Assembly: GCF_019112525.1 (NCBI RefSeq)
Contig: NZ_CP077800.1
Span: forward strand, 2,232,001 to 2,296,000
Direction of reading: 5' to 3'
DNA from: Modestobacter sp. L9-4
GTDB taxonomy: Bacteria > Actinomycetota > Actinomycetes > Mycobacteriales > Geodermatophilaceae
DNA: 64,000 bases
The translations under genes and the position numbers were made by a program. The notes under the pieces were generated by a model. That model saw nothing but the letters and a program-made list of their open reading frames with translations, ran no database searches and was not told the DNA's origin. Positions 28,013 through 35,824 of the stretch are shown in pieces. Numbering within the stretch: position 1 is the first letter of the stretch; the number at the start of each line of letters is the position of its first letter.

Positions 28013-28095
28013 GGGCAAGTGGCGGAATGGCAGACGCGCACGGTTCAGGTCCGTGTGTCCGAGAGGACGTGGGGGTTCAAGTCCCCCCTTGCCCA
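28013..28095 (+). tRNA. tRNA-Leu (anticodon CAG)
   Basis: This 83-base class II tRNA has acceptor arm GGGCAAG pairing with CTTGCCC, discriminator A at 28095, anticodon CAG at 28046-28048, a long variable arm (TGTCCGAGAGGACG) and T-loop TTCAAGT. A possible -10, TAGAGT, lies at 27995-28000. Confidence 0.97.
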
Positions 28096-28174
28096 CCCAG
28101 ACCCCTCCTCCGGGAGCGGGCACAGAGCGCCGGAGGCCGACAGGCCCCGGCGCTCTCCTGCTGTCCGGGCCGGG

Positions 28175-28651
28175 TCAGCCGGGCAGTCGCCGCGAGCGGT
28201 CCCGCGTCCGCCCGTCGCGGCCGCCGACGCTCTGGGCGAGCAGCACCGCGCCCCACGGCCCGATGACCCAGACCGGCCAGGGGTACAGCAGCTCGCCCGC
28301 GCCGAGCGACGTGGCCAGCCAGATGCCGACCACCAGCACCGCGGTGGCCAGCCAGCTCCCCCATGCGGCGCGCAGCGAGGCGCCCGGGTGCCCCCAGGCG
28401 GCGCACGACGAGTCGGCCGGCTCCGCCGCCGGCTTCGTCAGCTGCACCGGTGACGGCGCCGGCGTCTGCGGCGTCTGCGGCAGGTCGGTGGTCAGCTCCG
28501 CCAGCTCGCCGTAGGTGCGTGCGGCGTAGACGCGGGTCAGCCGCTCGTCGTACTCGGCGACGGTCAGCCGGCCGGCGGACATCGCGGCGCCGAGGCGGTC
28601 GGCGACCCCCGCCCGGTCGGCATCGGCGGCGCGCAGGTGGGGCTCGGGCAT
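28175..28651 (-). CDS. DUF1707 SHOCT-like domain membrane protein
   Basis: This protein of 158 residues begins with a DUF1707 domain (about 3-58; LRAADADRAGVADRLGAAMSAGRLTVAEYDERL), a short helical SHOCT-like domain common in actinobacteria. It ends with two membrane helices (about 98-118 and 122-140). Function is unknown. ATG 28651 has GAGGAG upstream; in-frame sequence further out lacks a ribosome site. It ends close to the tRNA-Leu gene. Confidence 0.8.
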   Translation of the reverse strand: MPEPHLRAADADRAGVADRLGAAMSAGRLTVAEYDERLTRVYAARTYGELAELTTDLPQTPQTPAPSPVQLTKPAAEPADSSCAAWGHPGASLRAAWGSWLATAVLVVGIWLATSLGAGELLYPWPVWVIGPWGAVLLAQSVGGRDGRTRDRSRRLPG

Positions 28652-28734
28652 CGAGGGCTCCTCGGGTCGGCGTCCCCAGTGTGGCGCCGGGCACCGGTCC
28701 GCGGCCACTGACGTCTGTCACCACCTGGGGGCAC

Positions 28735-28748
28735 GTTCCACGTGGAAC
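28735..28748. other. parS: parS-like palindrome (ParB site candidate)
   Basis: An exact copy of GTTCCACGTGGAAC lies in the divergent spacer between the DUF1707 gene and the aldose epimerase gene. It is 23.4 kb from the copy at 5297. Confidence 0.75.
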
Positions 28749-28805
28749 GCAGCGCGGCGTCCTGTGGTGAGCTGTGCGCTCCGGCCGTCTCCCGTGGAGG
28801 ACCCC

Positions 28806-29741
28806 ATGTCGCTGCCCCCGTCGTCGCCCGAGCAGCTCTGGCCCGCCACCGAGCCGCGCGAGGCCGAGGTGACCGCCGGCGACGCCCGGCTGGTCGTCGA
28901 CCTGCGCGGCGGTGGCCTGCGGGAGCTCGTCGTGGGCGGGTGGTCGGTCGTCGACGGCTACCCCGCCGGCACCGTGCCCGCCGGACGGCGCGGCGGTGTG
29001 CTGCTGCCCTGGCCCAACCGGCTGCGCGGCGGCCGCTGGTCGTGGCGGGGTCGGGACCTGCAGCTGGACGTGGTCAGCGAGGCCTCGCCCAACGCCGTCC
29101 ACGGCCTGGTCACCGCCCAGCGGTGGGAGGTGCTGGCCCAGCGGGACGGCGCCGTCACGGTCGGGACGACGATCGAGCAGCGCACCGGCTGGCCGTTCCG
29201 GCTCGCGGCGGCGGTCGACTACGAGCTGGCACCCGGGCGGCTGACCGTCACGGTGCGGGTGCGCAACGCCGGTGAGGACGACGCCCCGTTCGGGGCCGGG
29301 ATGCACCCCTACTTCTCCGTGGGCGCGGACGCCCCGGGTGGCGTGGCCGCCGCCGAGCTGTCCGTGCCGGCCCGCACCGCGCTGGTGCTCGAGGGCGGGC
29401 TGCCCACCGGTGGCAGCCGGCCCTTCGACGGCGCGATCGGCACGATCGGTGAGCAGGCGATCGACACCGCCGTCACCGACCTGGTGCGCGACGACGACGG
29501 CTGGGCGCGCACCCGGCTGAGCGGCCCGGCCGGTGCGCTGACCGTCGCCGTCGACGGGGCCTGGCGGTGGCTGCAGGTCTACACCGGCGACACCCTCCCG
29601 GCCGACCAGCGGCGGCGCAGCGTGGCCGTCGAGCCGATGACCTGCCCGCCGAACGCCTTCGCCGACGGCGTCGACGTGCTGGTCGTGGCGCCGGCGGAGA
29701 CCTGGTCGGGCAGCTGGACCTGCGAGTGGACGCCGGCGTGA
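28806..29741 (+). CDS. Aldose 1-epimerase family protein
   Basis: This protein of 311 residues has the galactose-mutarotase beta-sandwich fold. Likely active-site residues are the His in NAVHGLV, the His in GMHPYF and the Glu in SVAVEPMTCPPNAF, the GalM/YeaD pattern. It would interconvert alpha and beta anomers of a free or phosphorylated hexose in the cytosol. ATG 28806 has GGAGG at about 28796. Its stop overlaps the GTG of the MOSC gene (GTGA), indicating co-translation. Confidence 0.88.
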   Translation: MSLPPSSPEQLWPATEPREAEVTAGDARLVVDLRGGGLRELVVGGWSVVDGYPAGTVPAGRRGGVLLPWPNRLRGGRWSWRGRDLQLDVVSEASPNAVHGLVTAQRWEVLAQRDGAVTVGTTIEQRTGWPFRLAAAVDYELAPGRLTVTVRVRNAGEDDAPFGAGMHPYFSVGADAPGGVAAAELSVPARTALVLEGGLPTGGSRPFDGAIGTIGEQAIDTAVTDLVRDDDGWARTRLSGPAGALTVAVDGAWRWLQVYTGDTLPADQRRRSVAVEPMTCPPNAFADGVDVLVVAPAETWSGSWTCEWTPA

Positions 29742-30463
29742 CCGGTCCACTGGCGGTGCTGGAGGTCTGGCGCTACCCGGTGAAGTCGCTGCTCGGCGAG
29801 CGGCTGGAGCAGGCCGAGCTGGGCGCCGAGGGCGTGGCGGGTGACCGCGGCTGGGCCCTGTTCGACGCCGTGACCGGCTTCGGGCTCACCGCCCGCCGGG
29901 TGCCCGAGCTGCTGTTCGCGGCCGGCCGGCTGCGCGCCGACGGCACCGCGGAGGTGGTGCTGCCCGACGGCACGGCCACCACCTCCGACGACGTCCTGTC
30001 GGACTGGGCCGGGCGCCGGGTGACCCTGCGGCGGGCCGCGGAGGTGGGCGGCGACCGCCGCTACGAGAACCCGGCCGACATCGACGACGAGGCCGGCCGC
30101 TGGAACCCCTTCTCCGGCGCCGACGGCGCGTTCCACGACAACGCCGACGCCCGCGTGACGTGCGTGTCCACCGGCACGCTGGGCGGCTGGGACCGCCGCC
30201 GCTTCCGGGCCAACGTCGTCCTGGCCGGGGCGGGGGAGGACGAGCTGGTGGGCCGACGCGTGACGGTGGGCGGTGCCGAGCTCGACGTCGTCCGGCGGGT
30301 GCCGCGCTGCGTGATGACCACCCGGCCGCAGGCCGGCGGCATCGCCCGGGACACCGCGGTGCTCAAGACCATCCACCGGGAGCGCGGCGGGGCGCTGGCG
30401 GTGGGCGCGCTGGTGGCCCGGCCGGGCACGGTCACGGTGGGCGATGCGCTGGTCGTGGCCTGA
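29738..30463 (+). CDS. MOSC-domain protein
   Basis: This protein of 241 residues has an N-terminal MOSC beta-barrel domain (about 1-95; LEVWRYPVKSLLGERL) and a C-terminal MOSC domain (about 100-240). The single conserved Cys sits in RRVPRCVMTT. MOSC proteins bind molybdenum cofactor or handle sulfur, as in YcbX/YiiM and the mARC family. There is no ferredoxin domain. The physiological substrate is unknown. GTG 29738 overlaps the preceding stop by 4 bases. Confidence 0.88.
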   Translation: MTGPLAVLEVWRYPVKSLLGERLEQAELGAEGVAGDRGWALFDAVTGFGLTARRVPELLFAAGRLRADGTAEVVLPDGTATTSDDVLSDWAGRRVTLRRAAEVGGDRRYENPADIDDEAGRWNPFSGADGAFHDNADARVTCVSTGTLGGWDRRRFRANVVLAGAGEDELVGRRVTVGGAELDVVRRVPRCVMTTRPQAGGIARDTAVLKTIHRERGGALAVGALVARPGTVTVGDALVVA

Positions 30464-30481
30464 GCCGGGGAGGATGGCGCG

Positions 30482-30697
30482 GTGCGCACCATCGAGATCC
30501 GCTCCGGCGAGGAGTCCATCCGGCTGGGTCAGCTGCTGAAGCTGGTCGACGCCGTGCCCTCCGGCGCCCAGGTCAAGGACGTGCTGGCCGCGGGCGAGGT
30601 GCAGGTCAACGGTGAGGTCGAGGAGCGCCGCGGCCGGCAGGTGCGGCGCGGGGACGTCGTGTCGGTGGCCGGCCAGGAGGACGTGCAGGTCAGCTGA
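30482..30697 (+). CDS. S4-domain RNA-binding protein
   Basis: This 71-residue protein is made almost wholly of one S4 fold (LGQLLKLVDAVPSGAQVKDVLAAGEVQVNGEVEERRGR), similar in length and layout to YbcJ. The S4 fold binds structured RNA, usually rRNA or tRNA. It lies 18 bases after the MOSC gene and is probably co-transcribed. The GTG start fits the start of the fold. Confidence 0.88.
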   Translation: MRTIEIRSGEESIRLGQLLKLVDAVPSGAQVKDVLAAGEVQVNGEVEERRGRQVRRGDVVSVAGQEDVQVS

Positions 30698-30810
30698 CCC
30701 GTCAGCGACCGGACGCGCTGGGTGACCGACGCGGCGGTGCGCGGACGAGTTCACACAGATGTCACACAACGGGGGTGCGGACCGCCGCCGAGCAGGGAAG
30801 CTGGAGGGAG

Positions 30811-30845
30811 CCCGGGCGGCGGTGCTGCGGAACCCGCCGCCCGGG
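30811..30845. terminator. Bidirectional terminator between S4 gene and EEP gene
   Basis: CCCGGGCGGCGG (30811-30822) pairs perfectly with CCGCCGCCCGGG (30834-30845) around an 11-base loop, between convergent genes. Confidence 0.65.
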
Positions 30846-30855
30846 GCACTCCTCC

Positions 30856-31827
30856 TCAGCGCAGGGCGGGCAGGCGCAGCGCGGTGACGAGGGCCCGGTG
30901 GTCGCTCCCGGGCACGTGCACCACCTGCAGCCACTGCGGGGTGATCCGTCCGTCGACCAGCACGTGGTCCAGGACCAGCCGCGGGCGGCCACCGCGGATC
31001 GGTGCCCACGTGGACCGCAGTCCCGCACCCGTCGCGCGGGCGGCGTCGACCCAGCCGATCCGCAGCAGCCGGCGGAACGAGGCGTGGTCGGGCGTGGCGT
31101 TGAAGTCGCCGGTGAGCACCCGCAGGACGTCGTCGCCGGGGGTGGGCAGGTCGCGCAGGTCCTGCTCCCAGTCGGCCACCCGCGCCGGCCCCTGCAGCGG
31201 CGGGTGGGTGTGCACCGCGGTCAGCTCGACGTCCAGGGCACCCGGCACCGTCAGCCGGACCGAGGGCTGGCCGAACCGCCCGGGCACCATGCTGCGCGCG
31301 AGCACCTCCAGCCGGGTCCACACCGCACCGCCGGAGCCCGGGGGCTGGTCGGGGCCGGCCGGCATCACGTGGCCGTGCGGCAGCAGGTCGGCGATCCCGG
31401 CGTCCAGCAGCGCGGTCACCCCCTCCGGCGTGACCTCCATCAGCGCGACGACGTCCGCGTCGTGCTCGGCCACCAGGGAGACCACCGTCGCGGCGTCGGC
31501 CCGGCCGTGCAGGGTGTTGAGCGAGACGACCCGCAGCGCCGGCCCGTCGGCGGTGGCGACCGGGGCGGACGGCCGGGCCCGCGTGAGCACGGCGGCGCCG
31601 AGCACCACCGCCGAACCGGCGGCCAGCGCGGTCGCGCTCCGCGACCGGCTCAGCAGCGCGGCGGTCAGCGGCACGACCGCGCTCAGGGCGGCGTGTGGGG
31701 TGAACGACAGCGCCGGCACCAGCGGGAAGCCCCGCTCGGCACCGAGCGCGCGGACGGCGGCGAACCCGGCCCACGGGGCGGTGAGCGCGAGCGCGGCGCG
31801 GGCAGGGACACGCGGAGGAGAGCTCAC
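30856..31827 (-). CDS. Endonuclease/exonuclease/phosphatase (EEP) family membrane protein
   Basis: This protein of 323 residues has two or three hydrophobic helices in residues 5-85, then an EEP domain with SLNTLHG, the metal-binding Glu in ALMEV, TGDFNATPDH, the LDHVL segment and the final SDHRAL. All catalytic motifs are present. Membrane-anchored EEP proteins of this form are common in actinobacteria, and the substrate (nucleic acid, phosphoinositide or other phosphodiester) is not known. The GTG start at 31827 precedes the first helix; the frame stays open upstream but that region is antisense to the CYTH-CHAD gene. Confidence 0.85.
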   Translation of the reverse strand: MSSPPRVPARAALALTAPWAGFAAVRALGAERGFPLVPALSFTPHAALSAVVPLTAALLSRSRSATALAAGSAVVLGAAVLTRARPSAPVATADGPALRVVSLNTLHGRADAATVVSLVAEHDADVVALMEVTPEGVTALLDAGIADLLPHGHVMPAGPDQPPGSGGAVWTRLEVLARSMVPGRFGQPSVRLTVPGALDVELTAVHTHPPLQGPARVADWEQDLRDLPTPGDDVLRVLTGDFNATPDHASFRRLLRIGWVDAARATGAGLRSTWAPIRGGRPRLVLDHVLVDGRITPQWLQVVHVPGSDHRALVTALRLPALR

Positions 31828-31953
31828 GTCGCCATCGTGCCGGGCCCGGACCGGGGGCCGTGCAGCGGTCCCGTGTTCATCTCGGTCCTGTAAGACGGGC
31901 GGCAGGAGCAGGCAAAGCGCTGGTGAAGTAGAGTTGAACGAGGAGTGAACGCG

Positions 31954-33513
31954 ATGGCTGACGTCCATCTGGAGATCGAGCAGAAGTTCGACGTCGAGGA
32001 GACGTTCGCGTTGCCCGACCTGTCCGCGGTGCCGGGGGTGGCCGAGGTGCGCGAGCCGGTGGAGCACCACCTCGACGCCGCCTACTACGACACCGCCGAC
32101 CTGCGGCTGGCCCGCGCCCGGGTGACGCTGCGCCGGCGCACCGGCGGCACGGACGCCGGCTGGCACGTGAAGCTGCCGCCGGTGGCCGGTGCGCGCCGCG
32201 AGCTGCACTCCCCGGTCGGCCGGGCGGCGAAGAACCCGCCGAAGGCCGTGCTCGAGCCGGTGCTGGGCATCGTCCGGCAGGAGCCGGCGACCCAGGTCGC
32301 GCTGCTGCGCACCCGCCGGGTGGTCACCGAGCTGGCCGACGCCGAGGGCCGGGTGCTGGCCGAGGTCGCCGACGACCACGTCACCGGCACCGCCTACCCT
32401 GCCGGGCCGGGCGAGGCCGCCGTCGTCACCACGTGGCGCGAGGTCGAGGTCGAGCTGGTCGACGGCGACGACGAGGTGCTCGTGGCCGTCGCCGAGGCGC
32501 TGGTGGACGCCGGCGCCCGGCCCGCGGACTCCCCGTCCAAGCTCTCCCGGGTGCTGGCCGACCGGCTGGCCACCCTGGCGCCGCAGCCGGCCGCCGAGGC
32601 CGCTCCCCGCAGGAAGGGCAAGAAGGGGAAGAAGCGCGCCCCGGCCGCCTCGGCGGGCGACGTCGTCCGGGCGGCGCTGCGCAGCCAGGTCCAGGCGCTG
32701 TCGGACGCCGACCTCATGGTCCGCACCGGCCAGGCCGACGGCGTGCACCAGGTGCGGGTGGCCTGCCGCCGGCTGCGCAGCACGCTGGCCGCCTTCCGGC
32801 CGGTGCTCGACCGCGAGCAGACCGACCCGGTGCGCGCGGAGCTCGCGGTCGTCGGCTCGGCGCTCTCCCCGACCCGGGACGCCGAGGTGGCGCTCGCCCA
32901 CCTGCGCGAGCTGGTCGCCGCCCAGCCCGTCGAGCTGGTGCTCGGCCCGGTCGCGGCCCGGCTGCAGCAGGCGGCGATCAAGGACGAGGCCGCCGGTGAC
33001 GCACAGGCCCGCAAGGTGCTGGCCGGTGCCGCCTACCTCCAGCTGCGCGACGACCTGGACGCCCTGGTCGGCGAGCCGCCGCTGACCGAGGCCGCCACGC
33101 GCCCGGCCGACGAGGTGCTGCGCGAGGTCCTCGCCCGCACCACCCGCCGGCTGCAGCGCACGGTCGAGCTGGCCGAGGGCGCCACCGAGGACGAGGCGCT
33201 GCACGACGTCCGCAAGGCCGCCAAGCGGCTGCGCTACACCGCCGAGGCCGCGGTGCCGGTGCTCGGGCGCCCGGTGACGGAGCTGGTGACGGCGATCAAG
33301 GGCGTGCAGGAGGTGCTCGGCGACCGGCAGGACACCTTCGTCACCCGGCCGCTGTGCGTGCAGTTCGGGCTGCAGGCCTTCACCGCCGGGGAGAACGCCT
33401 GGACCTGGGGCCGGCTGCACGCGCTGGAGCAGGCCCGGTCCGAGCAGGCCGAGCGGGAGTTCTGGCTCCGCTGGCCGCAGCTGCGCCCCGCGCTGAGGGC
33501 CGCCACGAAGTAG
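31954..33513 (+). CDS. CYTH-CHAD domain protein
   Basis: This protein of 519 residues has a CYTH domain (about 1-200) with the ExExK-type signature EIEQK at the N-terminus and alternating Arg/Lys/Glu of the triphosphate tunnel. A Lys-rich linker (RKGKKGKKR, about 215-225) joins it to a CHAD domain (about 230-500) with the conserved His/Arg helices VHQVRVACRRLRSTL and LHDVRKAAKRLRYTAE. CYTH enzymes hydrolyse inorganic or nucleoside triphosphates, and CHAD domains bind polyphosphate, so a role in polyphosphate metabolism is likely. ATG 31954 is preferred over GTG 31945 because AGGAG (31941-31945) is 8 bases away. Confidence 0.92.
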   Translation: MADVHLEIEQKFDVEETFALPDLSAVPGVAEVREPVEHHLDAAYYDTADLRLARARVTLRRRTGGTDAGWHVKLPPVAGARRELHSPVGRAAKNPPKAVLEPVLGIVRQEPATQVALLRTRRVVTELADAEGRVLAEVADDHVTGTAYPAGPGEAAVVTTWREVEVELVDGDDEVLVAVAEALVDAGARPADSPSKLSRVLADRLATLAPQPAAEAAPRRKGKKGKKRAPAASAGDVVRAALRSQVQALSDADLMVRTGQADGVHQVRVACRRLRSTLAAFRPVLDREQTDPVRAELAVVGSALSPTRDAEVALAHLRELVAAQPVELVLGPVAARLQQAAIKDEAAGDAQARKVLAGAAYLQLRDDLDALVGEPPLTEAATRPADEVLREVLARTTRRLQRTVELAEGATEDEALHDVRKAAKRLRYTAEAAVPVLGRPVTELVTAIKGVQEVLGDRQDTFVTRPLCVQFGLQAFTAGENAWTWGRLHALEQARSEQAEREFWLRWPQLRPALRAATK

Positions 33514-33522
33514 CCGCCCGAT

Positions 33523-33587
33523 CCAGGCACTGGTACCGACACCGCCATCTGCGTGTCCGCAACGGGTGTGTCGGTACCAGTGCCTGG
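33523..33587. terminator. Long inverted repeat between CYTH-CHAD gene and pfkA
   Basis: CCAGGCACTGGTACCGACAC (33523-33542) is the exact reverse complement of 33568-33587. A 25-base spacer separates the arms. It lies between convergent genes, so a bidirectional terminator is the simplest reading, but the long loop is atypical and a dispersed palindromic element is possible. Confidence 0.6.
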
Positions 33588-33600
33588 TGGCTGGCCGTCG

Positions 33601-34629
33601 CTAGCCGGTGAAGGCGGAGAGCTCCTCGAGGCGGTCGCGAGGGACGGTCTTGAGCCGGGCGACGGCCTCCTTGAGCGGCACCAGCTCGATCTCGGTGCCG
33701 TGCAGGGCGACCATGTTGCCGAACTCCCCGCGGTGCGCGGCGTGGGCGGCGTGCAGCCCGAAGCGGGTGGCCAGCACCCGGTCGAAGGACGTCGGGGTGC
33801 CACCGCGCTGCACGTGGCCGAGCACCGTGGTGCGCACCTCCTTGCCGGTGCGCCGCTCGAGCTCGTCGCCCAGCTGCTGGGCCACACCGGTGAAGCGCCG
33901 GTGGCCGAACTCGTCGATGCCGCCGTCCCGCAGCTCCATCGTGCCGGGCTTGGGGGTGGCGCCCTCGCTGACCACGGCGATGACGTGGGTGTCGCCGCGG
34001 TCGAAGCGGGCGCTGACCAGCTGGCACACCTCCTCGACGTCGAAGGGCTGCTCGGGCATCAGGATCAGGTGCGCCCCGGCCGCCATCCCGGCGTTCATCG
34101 CGATCCAGCCGGCGTGCCGGCCCATGACCTCGACGAGCAGCACGCGCTGGTGGGACTCGGCGGTGGTGTGCAGCCGGTCGATCATGTCGGTGGCGATGCT
34201 GACGGCGGTGTCGAAGCCGAACGTCAGGTCGGTGCAGTCGATGTCGTTGTCGATCGTCTTCGGGACGCCGACCACCGGCACGCCCTCGTCGGCGAGCCAG
34301 GCCGCGGCGGTCAGCGTGCCCTCGCCGCCGATCGGGATGAGCACGTCGATGCCGTGGGACTCGAGCACCTCGCGGGTGCGGCCCAGGCCGTCGTGCAGCG
34401 CCTTGGGCGCGGCGCGCATGGTGCCCAGCGTCGTCCCGCCGCGGGTGAGCAGCCGGTCGACCTTGCCGATGTCGAGCGGGGTGGCCTCGTCGTCGAGCAG
34501 CCCACGCCAGCCGTTGCGGAAGCCGATGACCTCGCTGCCGTACTCGATCACCGACGTCCGGACCACCGCCCGCAGGACGGCGTTGAGGCCGGGGCAGTCG
34601 CCTCCGCCGGTCAGCACTCCGATGCGCAT
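33601..34629 (-). CDS. pfkA: 6-phosphofructokinase
   Basis: This 342-residue glycolytic enzyme phosphorylates fructose 6-phosphate. Motifs are TGGGDCPGLN at the N-terminus, IGGEGTLTA with Gly104, PKTIDNDI with Lys124 and catalytic Asp127, and MGRHAGWIA. In this family Gly104 marks ATP users and Asp104 marks pyrophosphate users, while Lys124 is otherwise typical of pyrophosphate enzymes. The G104/K124 mix is known from actinobacterial ATP-dependent enzymes, so ATP is the likely donor. ATG 34629 is at the start of the fold. The divergent neighbour is a HutC-type regulator with an operator-like palindrome in between. Confidence 0.93.
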   Translation of the reverse strand: MRIGVLTGGGDCPGLNAVLRAVVRTSVIEYGSEVIGFRNGWRGLLDDEATPLDIGKVDRLLTRGGTTLGTMRAAPKALHDGLGRTREVLESHGIDVLIPIGGEGTLTAAAWLADEGVPVVGVPKTIDNDIDCTDLTFGFDTAVSIATDMIDRLHTTAESHQRVLLVEVMGRHAGWIAMNAGMAAGAHLILMPEQPFDVEEVCQLVSARFDRGDTHVIAVVSEGATPKPGTMELRDGGIDEFGHRRFTGVAQQLGDELERRTGKEVRTTVLGHVQRGGTPTSFDRVLATRFGLHAAHAAHRGEFGNMVALHGTEIELVPLKEAVARLKTVPRDRLEELSAFTG

Positions 34630-34672
34630 GAGCTCTCTCCTCCGGGCGGGACAGTGGTCCAGGCCACACCGT

Positions 34673-34691
34673 ACGTCATGACGTCTAGACG
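34673..34691. promoter_or_regulatory. Overlapping palindromes, candidate HutC-type operator
   Basis: ACGTCATGACGT (34673-34684) and CGTCTAGACG (34682-34691) are both perfect palindromes and overlap by three bases. The core GTCTAGAC is typical of GntR/HutC-subfamily operators such as DasR sites. The site lies between the divergent pfkA and gntR starts, 30 bases before the regulator's start. Confidence 0.5.
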
Positions 34692-34720
34692 ACCGGACGT
34701 GTGCCGTACCGTTTCTCCCC

Positions 34721-35461
34721 GTGTCGAGCTCCGAGGGGGGACCCAAGTACCTCGCCGTGCGCGAGGCACTGCGCCGGCGGGCCTCCGCGCTGCCCGAGCA
34801 CAGCCTGCTGCCCCCCGAGCCCGTGCTGTGCGCCGAGTACGGCGTCAGCCGGATCACCCTGCGCCGGGCGGTCGACGGGCTGGTGGCCGACGGGCACCTG
34901 GTGCGTGAACAGGGCCGCGGCACCTTCGTGAGCCGGCCGGGCATCCGGCACGAGTACCGCGAGAGCTTCGTGCACCGGATCGCCGGCTTCCACTCGGTGA
35001 TGACCGAGCAGGGCGCCCAGGTGGGCACCACGGTGCTGACCCAGCGGGTGGTCCCGGCCGCGCCGGCGATCGCCGCCGAGCTGTCGATGGGCCCGGCCGA
35101 GGACGTCGTGGAGCTGGTCCGGCTGCGCAGCGTCGACGGGCTGCCCAACCACGTCGTCCGCAGCTTCCTCCCCGCGCGCACCTACCCGAAGGCCGCGACC
35201 GAGGACTTCGGGCACGGGTCGCTGTACGAGTTCCTGCGCCGGGAGTACTCCGCCGACCTGGCGCACGCCCGGATCGCCGTCGACGTCGGGACGGCGGCCG
35301 CCGACGAGGCCGACGTCCTGGACGTGACCACCGGCTCCCCGTTGCTGGTCGTGCGCACCACGGTGCGAGACCGCGGCGGCCACCCGCTCGTGCACTCGTT
35401 CTCCCGGTTGCGGCCCGACGTGAGCCAGGTCGAGTTCGAGGTGTCCGTCGGCGGTCGGTGA
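34721..35461 (+). CDS. GntR-family (HutC subfamily) transcriptional regulator
   Basis: This protein of 246 residues has an N-terminal winged helix (about 8-75; VLCAEYGVSRITLRRAVDGLVADGHLVREQGRGTF) followed by a UTRA effector domain (about 90-240). HutC-type regulators usually sense sugars, sugar phosphates or amino-acid derivatives and are often autoregulated. The only adjacent metabolic gene is pfkA, divergently transcribed, so control of pfkA is plausible but unproven. The start is GTG 34721, close behind the palindromes. Confidence 0.88.
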   Translation: MSSSEGGPKYLAVREALRRRASALPEHSLLPPEPVLCAEYGVSRITLRRAVDGLVADGHLVREQGRGTFVSRPGIRHEYRESFVHRIAGFHSVMTEQGAQVGTTVLTQRVVPAAPAIAAELSMGPAEDVVELVRLRSVDGLPNHVVRSFLPARTYPKAATEDFGHGSLYEFLRREYSADLAHARIAVDVGTAAADEADVLDVTTGSPLLVVRTTVRDRGGHPLVHSFSRLRPDVSQVEFEVSVGGR

Positions 35462-35487
35462 GCCGTCCGCCGGGGTAGGGGGCTCCC

Positions 35488-35811
35488 ATGACCGTCAGCT
35501 GGTTCGCCCTGTACCAGGTCCCGGAGGACCCGTCCGCCTTCGAGCAGCAGTACGCCGCCGTCCACGCCGGGCTGGTGGAGGACACCCCCGGCCTCGTGGA
35601 GAACCGGGTGCACTCGGTGACCCGTCAGGTCGTCGGCAAGCCCGCCTGGCACCTGCTCGCCGAGTTCGTCTTCGACTCCCAGGAGTCCCTGGACGCCGCC
35701 GTCGCGTCGCCGCGGTGGGCCTCGGCCTGGGACGACCTCCCGGGGGGCGCCGACTCGGTGACCCTGTTCGCCGCCCAGCCGCACGGCGCGGGGGCGACCG
35801 ACCCCAGCTGA
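35488..35811 (+). CDS. EthD-like dimeric alpha-beta barrel protein
   Basis: This protein of 107 residues begins VSWFALYQVPEDPSAFEQQYAAVHAGL, the typical EthD ferredoxin-like start with a conserved His, and ends with a DSVTLFAAQ strand. EthD-like proteins form dimeric barrels linked to oxidative degradation; the exact role is unknown. ATG 35488 follows the GntR gene by 26 bases and may be co-transcribed with it. Confidence 0.75.
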   Translation: MTVSWFALYQVPEDPSAFEQQYAAVHAGLVEDTPGLVENRVHSVTRQVVGKPAWHLLAEFVFDSQESLDAAVASPRWASAWDDLPGGADSVTLFAAQPHGAGATDPS

Positions 35812-35824
35812 GCCGACCGGCGGC

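Noticed and set aside
30856-33420. An 854-residue version of the EEP hydrolase
   Set aside because: The extension is antisense to the CYTH-CHAD gene; the EEP protein begins with its membrane helices at GTG 31827.
33601-35181. A 526-residue version of PfkA
   Set aside because: The conserved fold starts at ATG 34629; the upstream part is antisense to the GntR gene and crosses the divergent promoter.
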